Origin: Geodermatophilus aquaeductus
Lineage (GTDB): Bacteria; Actinomycetota; Actinomycetes; Mycobacteriales; Geodermatophilaceae
Direction of reading: 5' to 3'
Assembly: GCF_900182545.1 (NCBI RefSeq)
Contig: NZ_FXTJ01000016.1
Location: 18,292 to 82,291, forward strand
DNA: 64,000 nt
The notes under the pieces are model-generated. The model worked only from the letters and a program-made list of their open reading frames with translations. It did no database searches and had not been told where the DNA came from. Of this stretch, positions 17,559 to 26,195 are shown piece after piece. Each line of letters opens with the position of its first letter. The first letter of the stretch is position 1. The position numbers and the translations under genes are program-made.

Positions 17559-17607
17559 CCGTGCACTTCCGCGGATGTGCACGGCGCACATCCGCGGAAG
17601 TGCACGG
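17559..17607. repeat. 22-bp perfect inverted repeat
   Basis: Arms 17559-17580 and 17586-17607 are exact complements around a 5-nt loop, 2 nt after the fadB stop. Each arm itself contains GTGCAC and TTCCGCGGA, both near-palindromic, so the element can fold in several ways. It is separate from the conventional terminator that follows. It looks like a REP or mobile palindrome rather than a plain terminator. Confidence 0.8.
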
Positions 17608-17611
17608 ACGG

Positions 17612-17650
17612 CGAACGGCCCGGGTCCCCGCGTGGGGCCCGGGCCGTTCG
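17612..17650. terminator. Bidirectional hairpin terminator
   Basis: A 13-bp perfect stem (17612-17624 with 17638-17650) extended by four C-G pairs after a one-base bulge, with a GCGT loop. It lies between convergent fadB and the thiamine-binding-like gene. Confidence 0.8.
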
Positions 17651-17655
17651 TCGTC

Positions 17656-17943
17656 CTACCGGAACTTGTGCGTGAGGCTGTCCATCGTGCGGTCGACCGA
17701 GGCGACCTTGACGTGCGACAGACCGCTCGTGGCACCCGCGGCCAGCATCGCCTCGTGCGCGGCCCGCAGGGTGGCCCACACGGCGTCGGCGTCGCCCTCG
17801 AGCGTCGTCCCGAGCGCGCCCACCTCCGAGTGCAGCCCCGAGGCCTGGATGACCCGGACGGCGGCCTCGACGAAGGCGTGCGGGTCGTCGGGCGTCCCGG
17901 CCGGCGAGGGCGCCACCTGGATCTCGGCGATGACCCAGTTCAC
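17656..17943 (-). CDS. MTH1187/YqgV-family thiamine-binding-like protein
   Basis: A 95-aa cytoplasmic protein of the MTH1187 family (ferredoxin-like fold). The conserved start [10 protein letters not shown] and the segments [17 protein letters not shown] and HVKVASVDR are recognisable. Family members bind thiamine or related ligands, but their role is not settled. GTG at 17943 overlaps the dxs stop by 4 nt, so it is coupled to a thiamine-diphosphate enzyme gene, which fits a thiamine-related role. Confidence 0.82.
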   Translation of the reverse strand: MNWVIAEIQVAPSPAGTPDDPHAFVEAAVRVIQASGLHSEVGALGTTLEGDADAVWATLRAAHEAMLAAGATSGLSHVKVASVDRTMDSLTHKFR

Positions 17944-19859
17944 CGCTGGGCGCCGTCGACCCGTTCGGCGTGGACCGGACGCTCCGTACGCTCGGTGAGC
18001 ACCGCGGTCCACTCGGCGATCCGCCGGGCGACGTCCTGCTCGGTGAGACCGCAGTCGGCGAGCACCTGGCCGCGGCTGCCGTGCTCGAGGAAGGCCTGCG
18101 GCAGGCCCAGGGACCGCACCGGGACGTCGTGCTGGCCGTCCTGCAGCGCCTGCGCGAGGTGCATCCCGACGCCGCCGGCCCGCCCGCCGTCCTCGACGGT
18201 GACGACCAGCCGGTGCGCGGCGGCCATCTCCACCAGCTCGTCGGCGACCGGCAGCACCCACCGCGGGTCGACGACGGTGACGTCGATGCCGTGGTCGGCG
18301 GCCCGCTCGGCGGCGGCGAGGCACATCGGCACCATCGAGCCGACGGCGACCAGCAGCACCTCCTCGCGGTCCCCGCGGCGCAGCACGTCGACCCGGCCGC
18401 GGCGCTCCAGCGCCGGGATGTCGACCGGCGGCGGGCCCTTGGGGAAGCGGACGACGGTCGGCCCGTCGGTCACCGCGACCGCCTCGCGCAGCACCTCGCG
18501 CAGCGTCGGCTCGTCGCGCGGCGCGGCCAGCTGCAGCCCCGGCACCACCGAGCAGATCGACATGTCCCACATGCCGTTGTGCGAGGCGCCGTCGGTGCCG
18601 GTGACGCCGGCCCGGTCGAGGACGACGGTGACCGGCTGGCGGTGCAGCGCGACGTCCATGAGCAGCTGGTCGAAGGCCCGGTTGAGGAAGGTCGAGTAGA
18701 CGGCGACCACCGGGTGCAGCCCGGCCATCGCCATGCCGGCCGCGCTGGTGAGCGCGTGCTGCTCGGCGATGCCGACGTCGTAGGTCCGCTCGGGGAAGCG
18801 CTCGGCGAAGGCGGCCAGCCCGGTGGGGTGCAGCATCGCCGCGGTGACCGCGACGACGTCGCTGCGCTCGGTGCCGATGCGCACGAGCTCGTCGGAGAAG
18901 GCCGTCGTCCAGTCGCGGGCGACGGCGGGACCGACGCCGCTGTCGGGGTCGAAGACGCCGGTGGCGTGCCAGGCGTCGATCTGGTCGGTCTCGGCCGGCG
19001 CGTAGCCGAAGCCCTTGGTGGTGACGGCGTGCACGATCACCGGGCGGCCGAAGGAGCGCGCGCGCCGCAGCGCCGACTCCATGACCTCGACGTCGTGCCC
19101 GTCGACGGGGCCGACGTACTTGAGGCCGAGGTCCTCGAACATGCCCTGCGGCGCGAGGACGTCCTTGACGCCCTTCTTCAGGCCGTGCAGCGCGTCGTAG
19201 AGCGCCGAGCCCACGACCGGCGCGCGGTGCAGGGCCTGGCGGATGGCCAGCAGCGCCTGCTCGTAGCCCGGCCGCAGCCGCAGGCCGGCCAGCGCGTCGG
19301 CGACGCCGCCGATGGTCGGCGAGTAGGAGCGGCCGTTGTCGTTGACGACGATGACGACGGGGCGGTCCTGCGCGGCGGCGATGTTGTTCAGCGCCTCCCA
19401 GGCCATGCCGCCGGTGAGCGCGCCGTCGCCGATCACGGCCACCACGGGCCGGTGCTCGCCGCGGACGGCGAAGGCCTTGGCCAGCCCGTCGGCGTAGGAC
19501 AGCGACGTCGAGGCGTGGCTGTTCTCGACCCAGTCGTGCTCGCTCTCGGTGCGGCTCGGATAGCCCGACAGCCCGCCGCGCTGGCGGAGCCGCTCGAAGC
19601 CCTCGACGCGGCCGGTGAGCATCTTGTGCACGTAGGCCTGGTGGCCGGTGTCGAACACGATCGGCTCGCGCGGGGACTCGAACACCCGGTGCAGCGCGAT
19701 GGTGAGCTCGACCGTGCCGAGGTTGGGGCCGAGGTGGCCGCCGGTGCGGGCCACGCTGGTGACCAGCGCGTCGCGGATCTCCGCGGCCAGGACGGGCAGC
19801 TGCTCAGGGGGCAGCGCCCTCAGGTCGGCGGGGTCGCGGAGCGAGCGCAGGAGCGACAC
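17940..19859 (-). CDS. dxs: 1-deoxy-D-xylulose-5-phosphate synthase
   Basis: A 639-aa thiamine-diphosphate enzyme making DXP from pyruvate and glyceraldehyde 3-phosphate, the first step of the MEP isoprenoid pathway. Visible are [12 protein letters not shown], the thiamine-diphosphate motif from [16 protein letters not shown] to VVNDN, the transketolase central segment with [17 protein letters not shown] (catalytic Glu), and a transketolase C-terminal domain. GTG at 19859 begins [10 protein letters not shown], which matches the family start; AGAGAGGAC lies upstream. An extension to 19895 is Arg-rich and less likely. Confidence 0.94.
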   Translation of the reverse strand: MSLLRSLRDPADLRALPPEQLPVLAAEIRDALVTSVARTGGHLGPNLGTVELTIALHRVFESPREPIVFDTGHQAYVHKMLTGRVEGFERLRQRGGLSGYPSRTESEHDWVENSHASTSLSYADGLAKAFAVRGEHRPVVAVIGDGALTGGMAWEALNNIAAAQDRPVVIVVNDNGRSYSPTIGGVADALAGLRLRPGYEQALLAIRQALHRAPVVGSALYDALHGLKKGVKDVLAPQGMFEDLGLKYVGPVDGHDVEVMESALRRARSFGRPVIVHAVTTKGFGYAPAETDQIDAWHATGVFDPDSGVGPAVARDWTTAFSDELVRIGTERSDVVAVTAAMLHPTGLAAFAERFPERTYDVGIAEQHALTSAAGMAMAGLHPVVAVYSTFLNRAFDQLLMDVALHRQPVTVVLDRAGVTGTDGASHNGMWDMSICSVVPGLQLAAPRDEPTLREVLREAVAVTDGPTVVRFPKGPPPVDIPALERRGRVDVLRRGDREEVLLVAVGSMVPMCLAAAERAADHGIDVTVVDPRWVLPVADELVEMAAAHRLVVTVEDGGRAGGVGMHLAQALQDGQHDVPVRSLGLPQAFLEHGSRGQVLADCGLTEQDVARRIAEWTAVLTERTERPVHAERVDGAQR

Positions 19860-20040
19860 GACGCGGCGGTGTCCTCTCTGTCGGCGGCGGGGCACGGCCC
19901 TCGGGGCCGCCGGTCAACTGTAGTCGCGGAACGGCGGGGACCTCCGGTCGAACGAGGTGCACCCGCGAGGGGACGTTCCGTCACGGCTGGACGTCACGAC
20001 GGCCGTTCACCGGGACGAGGTCCTCCACTTCCGTCGGTGA

Positions 20041-20069
20041 TTGACAGAACGCGGACGGGCTCTCACGAT
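20041..20069 (+). promoter_or_regulatory. Promoter of the ROK regulator gene
   Basis: Consensus TTGACA (20041-20046), a 17-nt spacer and CACGAT (20064-20069). ATG at 20077 comes 7 nt later, which supports a leaderless transcript and favours 20077 over the ATG at 20068. Confidence 0.6.
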
Positions 20070-20076
20070 GCCCGCC

Positions 20077-21264
20077 ATGGACCCCCGTCGGCCGTGGCTG
20101 CCCGACCTCACGGGCCCCTCGCGGCGGCTGGTCCAGGAGCTGCGGGTCAGCGGCCCCTCGACCCGCGCCCAGCTGGTCGAGCGCACCGGCCTGTCCCGCG
20201 CGACGGTCTCCGGGTACGTGTCCGACCTCGTCGACCGCGGCCTGGTCGCGCCGTCGGAGGAGACCGGCGCGGTGGAGACCGGGGGCCGTCCCGCGCGGCT
20301 GGTGCACCTCACCCGCCGCGCCGGCGTCGTCGTCGGGGTCGACATCGGGCGCACCCACGTCCGGGTCGCCGTCGCCGACCTCTCGCACGAGATCGTCGGC
20401 GAGGAGACCACCACGCTGCAGGTCGCCGACCTCGACTCCGACGCGGTCCTGGACACGGTGGCCACCCAGGTGCGCGCGGAGCTGCGGCGCGCCGGGGCCT
20501 GCACCGAGGACGTCGTCGGCGCCGTCGTGGGGCTGCCCACCCCGGTCGTCGGCCGGGCCGCCAGCGCCCGCGGCACCGTCGCGCGGTCGAACATCCTCCC
20601 CACGTGGTCGGGACGGACGCCCGCGCCCGCGCTGCAGGAGCGGCTCGGCGTCCCGGTCATCGTGGAGAACGACGCCAACCTCGGTGCCGTCGCGGAGGTC
20701 CGCTGGGGCGCCGGCCGCGGCTCGCGCAGCACGATCTACCTGAAGATGGCCACCGGCGTCGGCGGCGCGATCGTCCTGGACGGCGACCTGCTGCGCGGCG
20801 TCTCCGGCACCGCCGGGGAGATGGGGCACGTCAGCCTGGACCCGGCCGGCGCGCTGTGCCGCTGCGGCAACCGCGGCTGCCTGGAGCTGACCGCCGGCGG
20901 CACCGCGCTCCTGCAGGCCATCCGCACCGCCGCACCCCATCTGGCCGACCTGCGCGCGCTGGTGGCCGGCGCGCAGGAGGGCGACCAGGCCTGCCGGCGG
21001 CTGATCGCCGACGCCGGCACGTCGGTGGGCCAGGTGCTCGGCGGGCTGGTCAACGTGCTCAACCCCGACCGCATCGTCGTCGGCGGCGAGCTCGGGACCG
21101 CCGGCGACCTGCTGGTCGACCCGCTCCGGCGCGCGCTCGGGCAGTCCGCCATCCCCGCCGCGGCCGAGCAGCTCGCCGTGGTCCCCGGCTCGCTCGGGGC
21201 CCGCGCGGAGGTGCTCGGCGCGCTGGCGGTCGCGCTCCGGGAAGCCGACCGGCTGACCGGCTAG
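20077..21264 (+). CDS. ROK-family transcriptional regulator
   Basis: A 395-aa protein with an N-terminal winged helix (about residues 10-75, STRAQLVERTGLSRATVSGYV) and a ROK sugar-kinase-like domain. The domain shows VVVGVDIGRTHVRVAVAD (phosphate loop), GVGGAIVLDGDL and the zinc motif GHVSLDPAGALCRCGNRGCLE. Such proteins are usually repressors responding to sugars or sugar phosphates. It stands alone between dxs and a hypothetical gene; the xylose-type importer 6 kb away is a conceivable target. ATG at 20068 would add three residues. Confidence 0.88.
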   Translation: MDPRRPWLPDLTGPSRRLVQELRVSGPSTRAQLVERTGLSRATVSGYVSDLVDRGLVAPSEETGAVETGGRPARLVHLTRRAGVVVGVDIGRTHVRVAVADLSHEIVGEETTTLQVADLDSDAVLDTVATQVRAELRRAGACTEDVVGAVVGLPTPVVGRAASARGTVARSNILPTWSGRTPAPALQERLGVPVIVENDANLGAVAEVRWGAGRGSRSTIYLKMATGVGGAIVLDGDLLRGVSGTAGEMGHVSLDPAGALCRCGNRGCLELTAGGTALLQAIRTAAPHLADLRALVAGAQEGDQACRRLIADAGTSVGQVLGGLVNVLNPDRIVVGGELGTAGDLLVDPLRRALGQSAIPAAAEQLAVVPGSLGARAEVLGALAVALREADRLTG

Positions 21265-21267
21265 GGC

Positions 21268-21303
21268 CCCGGGGGCCCGTGGACGCCGGGCCGGGCCCCC
21301 GGG
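21268..21303. terminator. Hairpin terminator after the ROK gene
   Basis: An 11-bp perfect inverted repeat (21268-21278 with 21293-21303), 3 nt past the stop. The following 21311-21357 holds three to four imperfect copies of a 13-14-nt unit resembling CTACAGCCCCTCC. Confidence 0.65.
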
Positions 21304-21350
21304 CGCCGCCCTGCAGCCCTCCCCTACAGCCCCTCCGCTACAGCCGCTCC

Positions 21351-21719
21351 CTAGAGCCGCGGCACCCAGACCTCGCCGCGCAGCGCCCCGGCCACGACCT
21401 CCACGCCCCGCGCGGCCGCGGCCAGACGCGCCCCCTCGCGCTCGTAGGCGGCGACGGCGGCCTCGATGGCGTCCGGCGGCAGGTGGTCGGCCAGGTCGAC
21501 GCGCACCGTGCGCCACCCTGCGCGAGCCGCCTCGAGGCCGGCGGCGACGTGGTCGCCGGCGAGGCGGGCCAGCAGCACCGGATAGCGCCGCAGCACCTCG
21601 TGGGCGCGGTAGTCGGGCGGGACGAGGTCGAACAGCCAGGCGACCGCGGTGTGCTCCCAGTCCGGAGCGCCCATCGGCCGCACCTGCTCCGGCCAGCCCG
21701 GGGGGACGCTCGCTGCCAC
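21351..21719 (-). CDS. Conserved actinobacterial hypothetical protein
   Basis: A 122-aa cytoplasmic protein. The N-terminal pattern PPGWPEQVRPMGAPDWEHTAVAWLFDLVPPDYR followed by a helical C-terminal half recalls a small conserved actinobacterial family of unknown function. No signal or membrane segment is visible. GTG at 21719 is chosen because CAGGAT lies exactly 6 nt upstream; codons further upstream look non-coding. It is convergent with the ROK gene. Confidence 0.65.
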   Translation of the reverse strand: MAASVPPGWPEQVRPMGAPDWEHTAVAWLFDLVPPDYRAHEVLRRYPVLLARLAGDHVAAGLEAARAGWRTVRVDLADHLPPDAIEAAVAAYEREGARLAAAARGVEVVAGALRGEVWVPRL

Positions 21720-21725
21720 GGGGGC

Positions 21726-21731
21726 ATCCTG
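21726..21731 (-). promoter_or_regulatory. -10-like hexamer, leaderless
   Basis: On the minus strand CAGGAT (A at position 2, T at 6) is followed by 6 nt and GTG at 21719. It is weaker than the TANNNT examples elsewhere in the window. Confidence 0.35.
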
Positions 21732-21817
21732 CCGCAGGTCGAACGCGTGTTCGACCCGGCGCGCGCCGTCGTTCCCGGGTCGTGACCACCCGGGGCGGCC
21801 GCGGCGGGTGCCGGGCG

Positions 21818-22045
21818 CTAGGAGATCTGGCGCTTGAGCCAGAACTGCTCGAAACCCCACGTGCCGGCACCGCTGGAGTGGTAGCTGACCAGCTCCCAGC
21901 CCTCGGCACCGAGCCGGTTGAGCACCGAGCTGGTGTCCCCCTGCTGCCGTTCCAGCTTGCCGTTGGGGAGCTTGACGCTCACCCCCGCCCGCTGTGACTC
22001 GGCGTCGTTGGCCGTGATGACCGAGGCGTACTCCCAGGAGGTCAC
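21818..22045 (-). CDS. DUF4177-like small protein
   Basis: A 75-aa protein starting TSWEYASVI and containing LNRLGAEGWELVSYHS, the pattern of DUF4177 proteins, which are small cytoplasmic proteins of unknown function. It ends GFEQFWLKR. GTG at 22045 is set by the leaderless -10 hexamer 6 nt upstream. Neighbouring small genes have their own promoters, so it is probably monocistronic. Confidence 0.75.
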   Translation of the reverse strand: MTSWEYASVITANDAESQRAGVSVKLPNGKLERQQGDTSSVLNRLGAEGWELVSYHSSGAGTWGFEQFWLKRQIS

Positions 22046-22051
22046 GGACAG

Positions 22052-22057
22052 ACCGTA
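22052..22057 (-). promoter_or_regulatory. -10 element, leaderless DUF4177-like gene
   Basis: Minus-strand TACGGT, 6 nt before GTG at 22045; no Shine-Dalgarno is present. Confidence 0.5.
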
Positions 22058-22083
22058 TCGGGCCGGTCGCGGCCGGCCCGGGA

Positions 22084-22293
22084 CTAGGGGCGCCGGTGGC
22101 CGGAGCGGTTCTGGCCCGACCCGGGGCACAGCGCCGGCTCGGCCCGCGTCCCGCTGCCCCAGATCTCCGGCGCCCACGTGTGGTCGACGAACACCAGCGG
22201 GTCGCCCACCTCGTCGTGCCGGTCGTCGGCCGCTCCGCTGTCGCGGCGGCGCGTCAGCTCCCCGCAGACGGGGCAGGTGTCGGGTCCGGCCAC
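22084..22293 (-). CDS. Small putative zinc-binding protein
   Basis: A 69-aa protein with an N-terminal CPVCGE knuckle and a third cysteine near the C-terminus, separated by an acidic stretch and VFVDHTWAPEIWG. No family is recognised; a metal-binding role is inferred only from the CxxC. GTG at 22293 has TACCCT exactly 6 nt upstream, which makes a real leaderless gene likely despite the short length. Confidence 0.6.
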   Translation of the reverse strand: MAGPDTCPVCGELTRRRDSGAADDRHDEVGDPLVFVDHTWAPEIWGSGTRAEPALCPGSGQNRSGHRRP

Positions 22294-22299
22294 GTGCGC

Positions 22300-22305
22300 A
22301 GGGTA
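22300..22305 (-). promoter_or_regulatory. -10 element, leaderless small zinc-protein gene
   Basis: Minus-strand TACCCT, 6 nt before GTG at 22293. Confidence 0.5.
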
Positions 22306-22312
22306 GGCCGCG

Positions 22313-22672
22313 TCAGGTCCCGGACGCCGCGCCCTCGTGCTCGGGGCAGTAGGTGGCGGTGGCCGCCCCGTTGACCTGGCCGGCCTCGTAGGCGTCGAAG
22401 CCGCTGGCCTCGAGTGAGGCGACGACGTCGGCGAGGGGCACGCCCCGGTCGTAGGCGTCGCAGACCGCCAGCGCCAGGGCGATGAGGTCCTCGGGGCTGC
22501 CGTGGGAGGTCAGGCCCTGGGCGGTGACGAAGTCGGTGAAGACGGCGTCGGCGGCCTCCCGGTCCGACGCCGGGGTGCTCGCGCTCGCAGCGGGAGGAGG
22601 TGTAGCCGTCGTCCCGGCGTCCCCGCAGCCGGCCAGGGCCAGCGCGGTGAGGCACGCCAGGACCCGCCTCAC
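22313..22672 (-). CDS. DUF732-type lipoprotein
   Basis: A 119-aa exported lipoprotein. The N-terminus MRRVLACLTALALAGCGD is a lipoprotein signal with lipobox LAGC, then a Pro/Ala/Ser linker. The domain has SPEDLIALALAVCDAYDRG and a late cysteine (ATYC), the paired cysteines and helices of DUF732. GTG at 22672 overlaps the methyltransferase stop by 4 nt. Function is unknown. Confidence 0.78.
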   Translation of the reverse strand: MRRVLACLTALALAGCGDAGTTATPPPAASASTPASDREAADAVFTDFVTAQGLTSHGSPEDLIALALAVCDAYDRGVPLADVVASLEASGFDAYEAGQVNGAATATYCPEHEGAASGT

Positions 22673-23991
22673 CGTCCCGCGTCCCCCGGTACCAGCAGCG
22701 CCACGCACTCGACGTGCGCGGTCATCGGGAAGGCGTCGAAGGCGCGCAGTGCGGCCAGGCGGTACCCGGCCGCGGCGAACGCGGCGACGTCGCGGCCCAG
22801 GGACGCGGGGTCGCAGGCCACGTAGACGACGGCGCGCGCACCGGTGCCGGCCAGCACCCGGCTGACCGCCGGACCCGCGCCGGCCCGCGGCGGGTCGAGC
22901 ACCACGACGTCGGGGGTGCCGCCGAGCTCCTCGAGCAGGCCGGTGAGCCCCTCGGCGTCCACCTCGCCCTGCCAGACCTCGGCCTGCGGCAGCCCGGCGA
23001 GGTTGGCCTCGGCCGCGGCACACGCCTCGGCGTCGGACTCCACGCAGACCACCCGGCCGGACTCCCCCACCGCCGGTGCCAGCGCGCCGCCGAACAGGCC
23101 GGCGCCGGCGTAGAGGTCGAGCACCGACTCCCCCGGCCGCACGGCGGCGGCCCCGGCCACGGCGGCGACCAGGGCGTCGGCGGCCGAGTCGTGCACCTGC
23201 CAGAAGCCGGTGCCCTCGACCTCCCAGTCCCGCCCGGCCGCGCGGCGCCCGGCCCGCCCGTCGGCCTCGCCGGGCACGTCCTCGCCGGCCCGCAGCACCC
23301 GGGTCGACGTCGGCACGCCGCGGCGGTCCAGGCGGGTGGTGGTCACCGTGCCGGCCGAGTCGACGGCGACGTCGACCGCTCCGGCGCCCGGCCAGCGGCG
23401 CGCCAGCACCGCCTGCGCGGCGGGCTCGACCGTGATCGGGCAGTCGTCGAGCAGGACGACGTCGTGCGAGCGGTGCCGCCGCAGCCCGGGCGCGCCGGTC
23501 CGGTCGACGGCGAAGCGGGCCCGCGAGCGCCAGCGCAGCGGCCCGCCGGGCAGCGGCTCGACGTCGAGACCGGTCAGCAGCGGGTCGCCGTCGTCCAGCC
23601 CGCCGAGCCGGGTGAGCTGCTCGCGGACGACGTCGGCCTTGAGGCGCCGCTGCCCCTCCCAGGACACGTGCTGCCAGTCGCAGCCCCCGCAGCGCCCGGG
23701 CCCGCTGTACGGGCAGGGCCGCTCGACCCGGTCGGGCGAGGCCTCGAGCACCTCGACGGCGTCGGCGCGGCAGTAGCCGGGCTGACGGTCCTCGGTGACC
23801 CGGACGACGACCCGCTCGCCGGGCAGCGCGTGACGGACGAAGACCACGCGCCCCTCGTGCCGGGCCACGCAGTGCCCGCCGTGCGCGACGGGACCGACCG
23901 TGACCTCGAACTCCCGGCCGGTCCACCCGCCGCCGCGGTCGGGCCGGGCCTGCCGAACCGGTCGGGTACCCGGGCGTCGGCGGTCAGCCAT
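22669..23991 (-). CDS. TRAM-domain RNA (uracil-5)-methyltransferase family protein
   Basis: A 440-aa class I SAM methyltransferase of the TrmA/RumA type. An N-terminal TRAM domain (GPVAHGGHCVARHEGRVVFVRHALPGE) is followed by cysteines in RPCPYSGPGRCGGCDWQH, which suit an iron-sulfur site. The methyltransferase core has DLYAGAGLFGGALA, LDPPRAGAGP and the catalytic cysteine in VYVACDPASLGRD. It methylates uridine C5 in rRNA or tRNA; the precise target cannot be told. The ATG overlaps the APC permease stop by 8 nt. The equivalent gene sits in the same place in M. tuberculosis (Rv2689c, from memory). Confidence 0.88.
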   Translation of the reverse strand: MADRRRPGTRPVRQARPDRGGGWTGREFEVTVGPVAHGGHCVARHEGRVVFVRHALPGERVVVRVTEDRQPGYCRADAVEVLEASPDRVERPCPYSGPGRCGGCDWQHVSWEGQRRLKADVVREQLTRLGGLDDGDPLLTGLDVEPLPGGPLRWRSRARFAVDRTGAPGLRRHRSHDVVLLDDCPITVEPAAQAVLARRWPGAGAVDVAVDSAGTVTTTRLDRRGVPTSTRVLRAGEDVPGEADGRAGRRAAGRDWEVEGTGFWQVHDSAADALVAAVAGAAAVRPGESVLDLYAGAGLFGGALAPAVGESGRVVCVESDAEACAAAEANLAGLPQAEVWQGEVDAEGLTGLLEELGGTPDVVVLDPPRAGAGPAVSRVLAGTGARAVVYVACDPASLGRDVAAFAAAGYRLAALRAFDAFPMTAHVECVALLVPGDAGR

Positions 23992-26026
23992 ACGGGGTGG
24001 CCTCGACCTGGTCCTCGGTGAGGCCGCGGCGCAGGTCGCCGGGCATCGGGCCGTCGCGCCGGTCGTCCTCGCCGCGGCCGACCGAGCTCTCCAGCTGCCA
24101 CGGCACCGTGGTGATCATGACCCCGGGCTGGAACTGCAGCCGGGCACGCAGCCGCAGCGCGCTCTGGTTGTGCAGCACGTTCTCCCACCAGTGCCCGACG
24201 ACGTACTGCGGCACGAAGACGATGACCAGCTCACGCGGGCTGTGCCGGCGGATCGCCTTGACGTAGTCGACGACCGGGCGGGTGATCTCCCGGTACGGCG
24301 ACTCCAGCACGGTGAGCGGCACGGGGATGTCGTAGCGCTCCCAGTCGGCCTGCAGCCCGCGGGTGTCGCTCTCGTCGACGTTGACCGTCAGCGCGGTGAG
24401 GACGTCGGGACGGGTGGCGCGGGCGAAGGCCAGCGCCCGCAGCGTCGGCTTGTGCACCTTCGAGACCAGGACGATCGCGTGCACCTTGCTCGGCAGCAGC
24501 CGGGCGTCCTGGTCGGGGACGAGCTGCTCGGCCACGTGCGAGTAGTGCTTGTTGATGGCCTTCATGAGCAGGAACAGGACCGGCATCACCAGGATGACCA
24601 GGTAGGCACCCCGGGTGAACTTCGTGATCACGATGATCACCAGGACGGTCGTGGTGATGCTGCCGCCGATGGTGTTGATGACCTGCGAGCGGCGCATCGC
24701 CCGCTTGGCGGCCGCGTCGTCGGTCAGGCGGATCTCGCGGTTCCAGTGCCGGACCATGCCCCACTGGCCGATCGAGAAGCTGGTGAAGACGCCGACGATG
24801 TACATCTGGATCAGCCTGTTGGCGTCGGCCTGGAAGGCCACGATCAGCAGCGCCGCGAACCCGGCCAGCAGCAGGATCCCGTTGCTGTAGACCAGCTTGT
24901 CGCCGCGGGTGTGCAGCTGCCGGGGCAGGAAGCGGTCCTGCGCGAGCACCGAGCCCAGCAGCGGGAAGCCGTTGAACGCGGTGTTGGCGGCGAGGATGAG
25001 GACCAGCGCGGTGGCCGCCTGGATGTAGAAGAAGCCGACGGAGGTGTCCCCGCCGAAGGTGGCCGCGGCCAGCTGGGCGATCACCGTTCGCTGGGGGTCG
25101 GTCTCGCAGTCGCCGGGGAACCCGACGAGGTCGCAGGTGTTCTCGGCGTACTTGACGCCGCCGATCAGGGCCATGGCGGTGACGCCGGCGAACATGGTCG
25201 CCGCGATGCCACCCATGAGCGCCAGCGTCGTCGCGGCGTTGCGCGACTTCGGCGGCCGGAACGCCGGGACCCCGTTGGCGATCGCCTCGACGCCGGTCAG
25301 CGCGGTGCAGCCCGACGCGAAGGCGCGCAGCGCGAAGAACACCAGCGCGACGCCACCCAGGTTGTCGTACCCCGGCTCGGCGGTGATCGACCAGCCGGCG
25401 CTCTCGGCGACCACCGGGGAGTCGGTGACGAAGTCCCGGATCAGCCCGGTGACGATCATGACCATGATCCCGGCGACGAACAGGTACGTCGGGACGGCGA
25501 AGGTCTTGCCCGACTCCCGCACCCCGCGCAGGTTGGCCGCGGCCAGCAGGGCCACCAGGCCGACGGCGATGAGCACGCGCTGCTCGTTGAGCTCCGGGAA
25601 CGCCGAGATGATGTTGTCGGTGCCGGCCGAGACCGAGACGGCGACGGTGAGCACGTAGTCGACCAGCAGGGCGCTCGCGACGGTCAGGCCGGCGAACTGC
25701 CCGTGGTTCTTCATCGCGACCTCGTAGTCACCGCCTCCCGAGGGATAGGCGTGCACGACCTGCCGGTAGGAGAGGACGACGGTCGCCAGCAGCAGGACCA
25801 CGACGACGGCCAGCCACGGCGCGAGGAAGAGGAAGGCGGTGCCGGCCAGCGTCAGGACGATCAGGATCTCCTGGGTGGCGTAGGCCACGGAGGAGAGCGG
25901 GTCGCTGGCGAAGATCGGCAGGGCCAGGGACTTCGGGAGCAGGGACTCCCCCACGCGGTCGCTGCGGACCGGACGGCCCAGCACGAGCCGTTTGGGGAGT
26001 TGTCCGAGGTCGGACAGCTTGGGCAC
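23984..26026 (-). CDS. APC-superfamily permease with cytoplasmic C-terminal domain
   Basis: A 680-aa membrane protein. About 12 hydrophobic helices occupy residues 40-480, with the family motif LALPIFASDPLSSVAYATQE and GCTALTGVEAIANGVPAF. The last 180 residues form a soluble domain (VHAIVLVSKVHKPTLRALAFA and ELVIVFVPQYVVGHWWENVLHNQ), as in KimA-type potassium uptake and related permeases. It is divergent from two TrkA-type RCK genes, so potassium transport is a reasonable inference; amino-acid transport is the alternative. GTG at 26026 is set by a leaderless -10. Confidence 0.85.
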   Translation of the reverse strand: MPKLSDLGQLPKRLVLGRPVRSDRVGESLLPKSLALPIFASDPLSSVAYATQEILIVLTLAGTAFLFLAPWLAVVVVLLLATVVLSYRQVVHAYPSGGGDYEVAMKNHGQFAGLTVASALLVDYVLTVAVSVSAGTDNIISAFPELNEQRVLIAVGLVALLAAANLRGVRESGKTFAVPTYLFVAGIMVMIVTGLIRDFVTDSPVVAESAGWSITAEPGYDNLGGVALVFFALRAFASGCTALTGVEAIANGVPAFRPPKSRNAATTLALMGGIAATMFAGVTAMALIGGVKYAENTCDLVGFPGDCETDPQRTVIAQLAAATFGGDTSVGFFYIQAATALVLILAANTAFNGFPLLGSVLAQDRFLPRQLHTRGDKLVYSNGILLLAGFAALLIVAFQADANRLIQMYIVGVFTSFSIGQWGMVRHWNREIRLTDDAAAKRAMRRSQVINTIGGSITTTVLVIIVITKFTRGAYLVILVMPVLFLLMKAINKHYSHVAEQLVPDQDARLLPSKVHAIVLVSKVHKPTLRALAFARATRPDVLTALTVNVDESDTRGLQADWERYDIPVPLTVLESPYREITRPVVDYVKAIRRHSPRELVIVFVPQYVVGHWWENVLHNQSALRLRARLQFQPGVMITTVPWQLESSVGRGEDDRRDGPMPGDLRRGLTEDQVEATPYG

Positions 26027-26033
26027 GGCGGCG

Positions 26034-26039
26034 ATGGTA
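26034..26039 (-). promoter_or_regulatory. -10 element, leaderless APC permease gene
   Basis: Minus-strand TACCAT, 7 nt before GTG at 26026. Confidence 0.5.
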
Positions 26040-26195
26040 CGGACGCGGGGGCACCCGGTGCCGCCTGCGGCGACCTCCTCCCCAGCAGGGGTCGTGTGAT
26101 CCGGGATGCGTCCCCGGCCACCCGGTACCCGGGTGTAGCTTCGCGCCCTGGACCGCGGGCGGACGGCGCCCGTGCGAGGCATCCGGGAGCGACAC

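Noticed and set aside
15385..17589. 734-codon minus-strand open frame opposite fadB
   Set aside because: Composition is low-complexity Gly/Asp/His/Arg and fadB on the plus strand has unmistakable motifs throughout.
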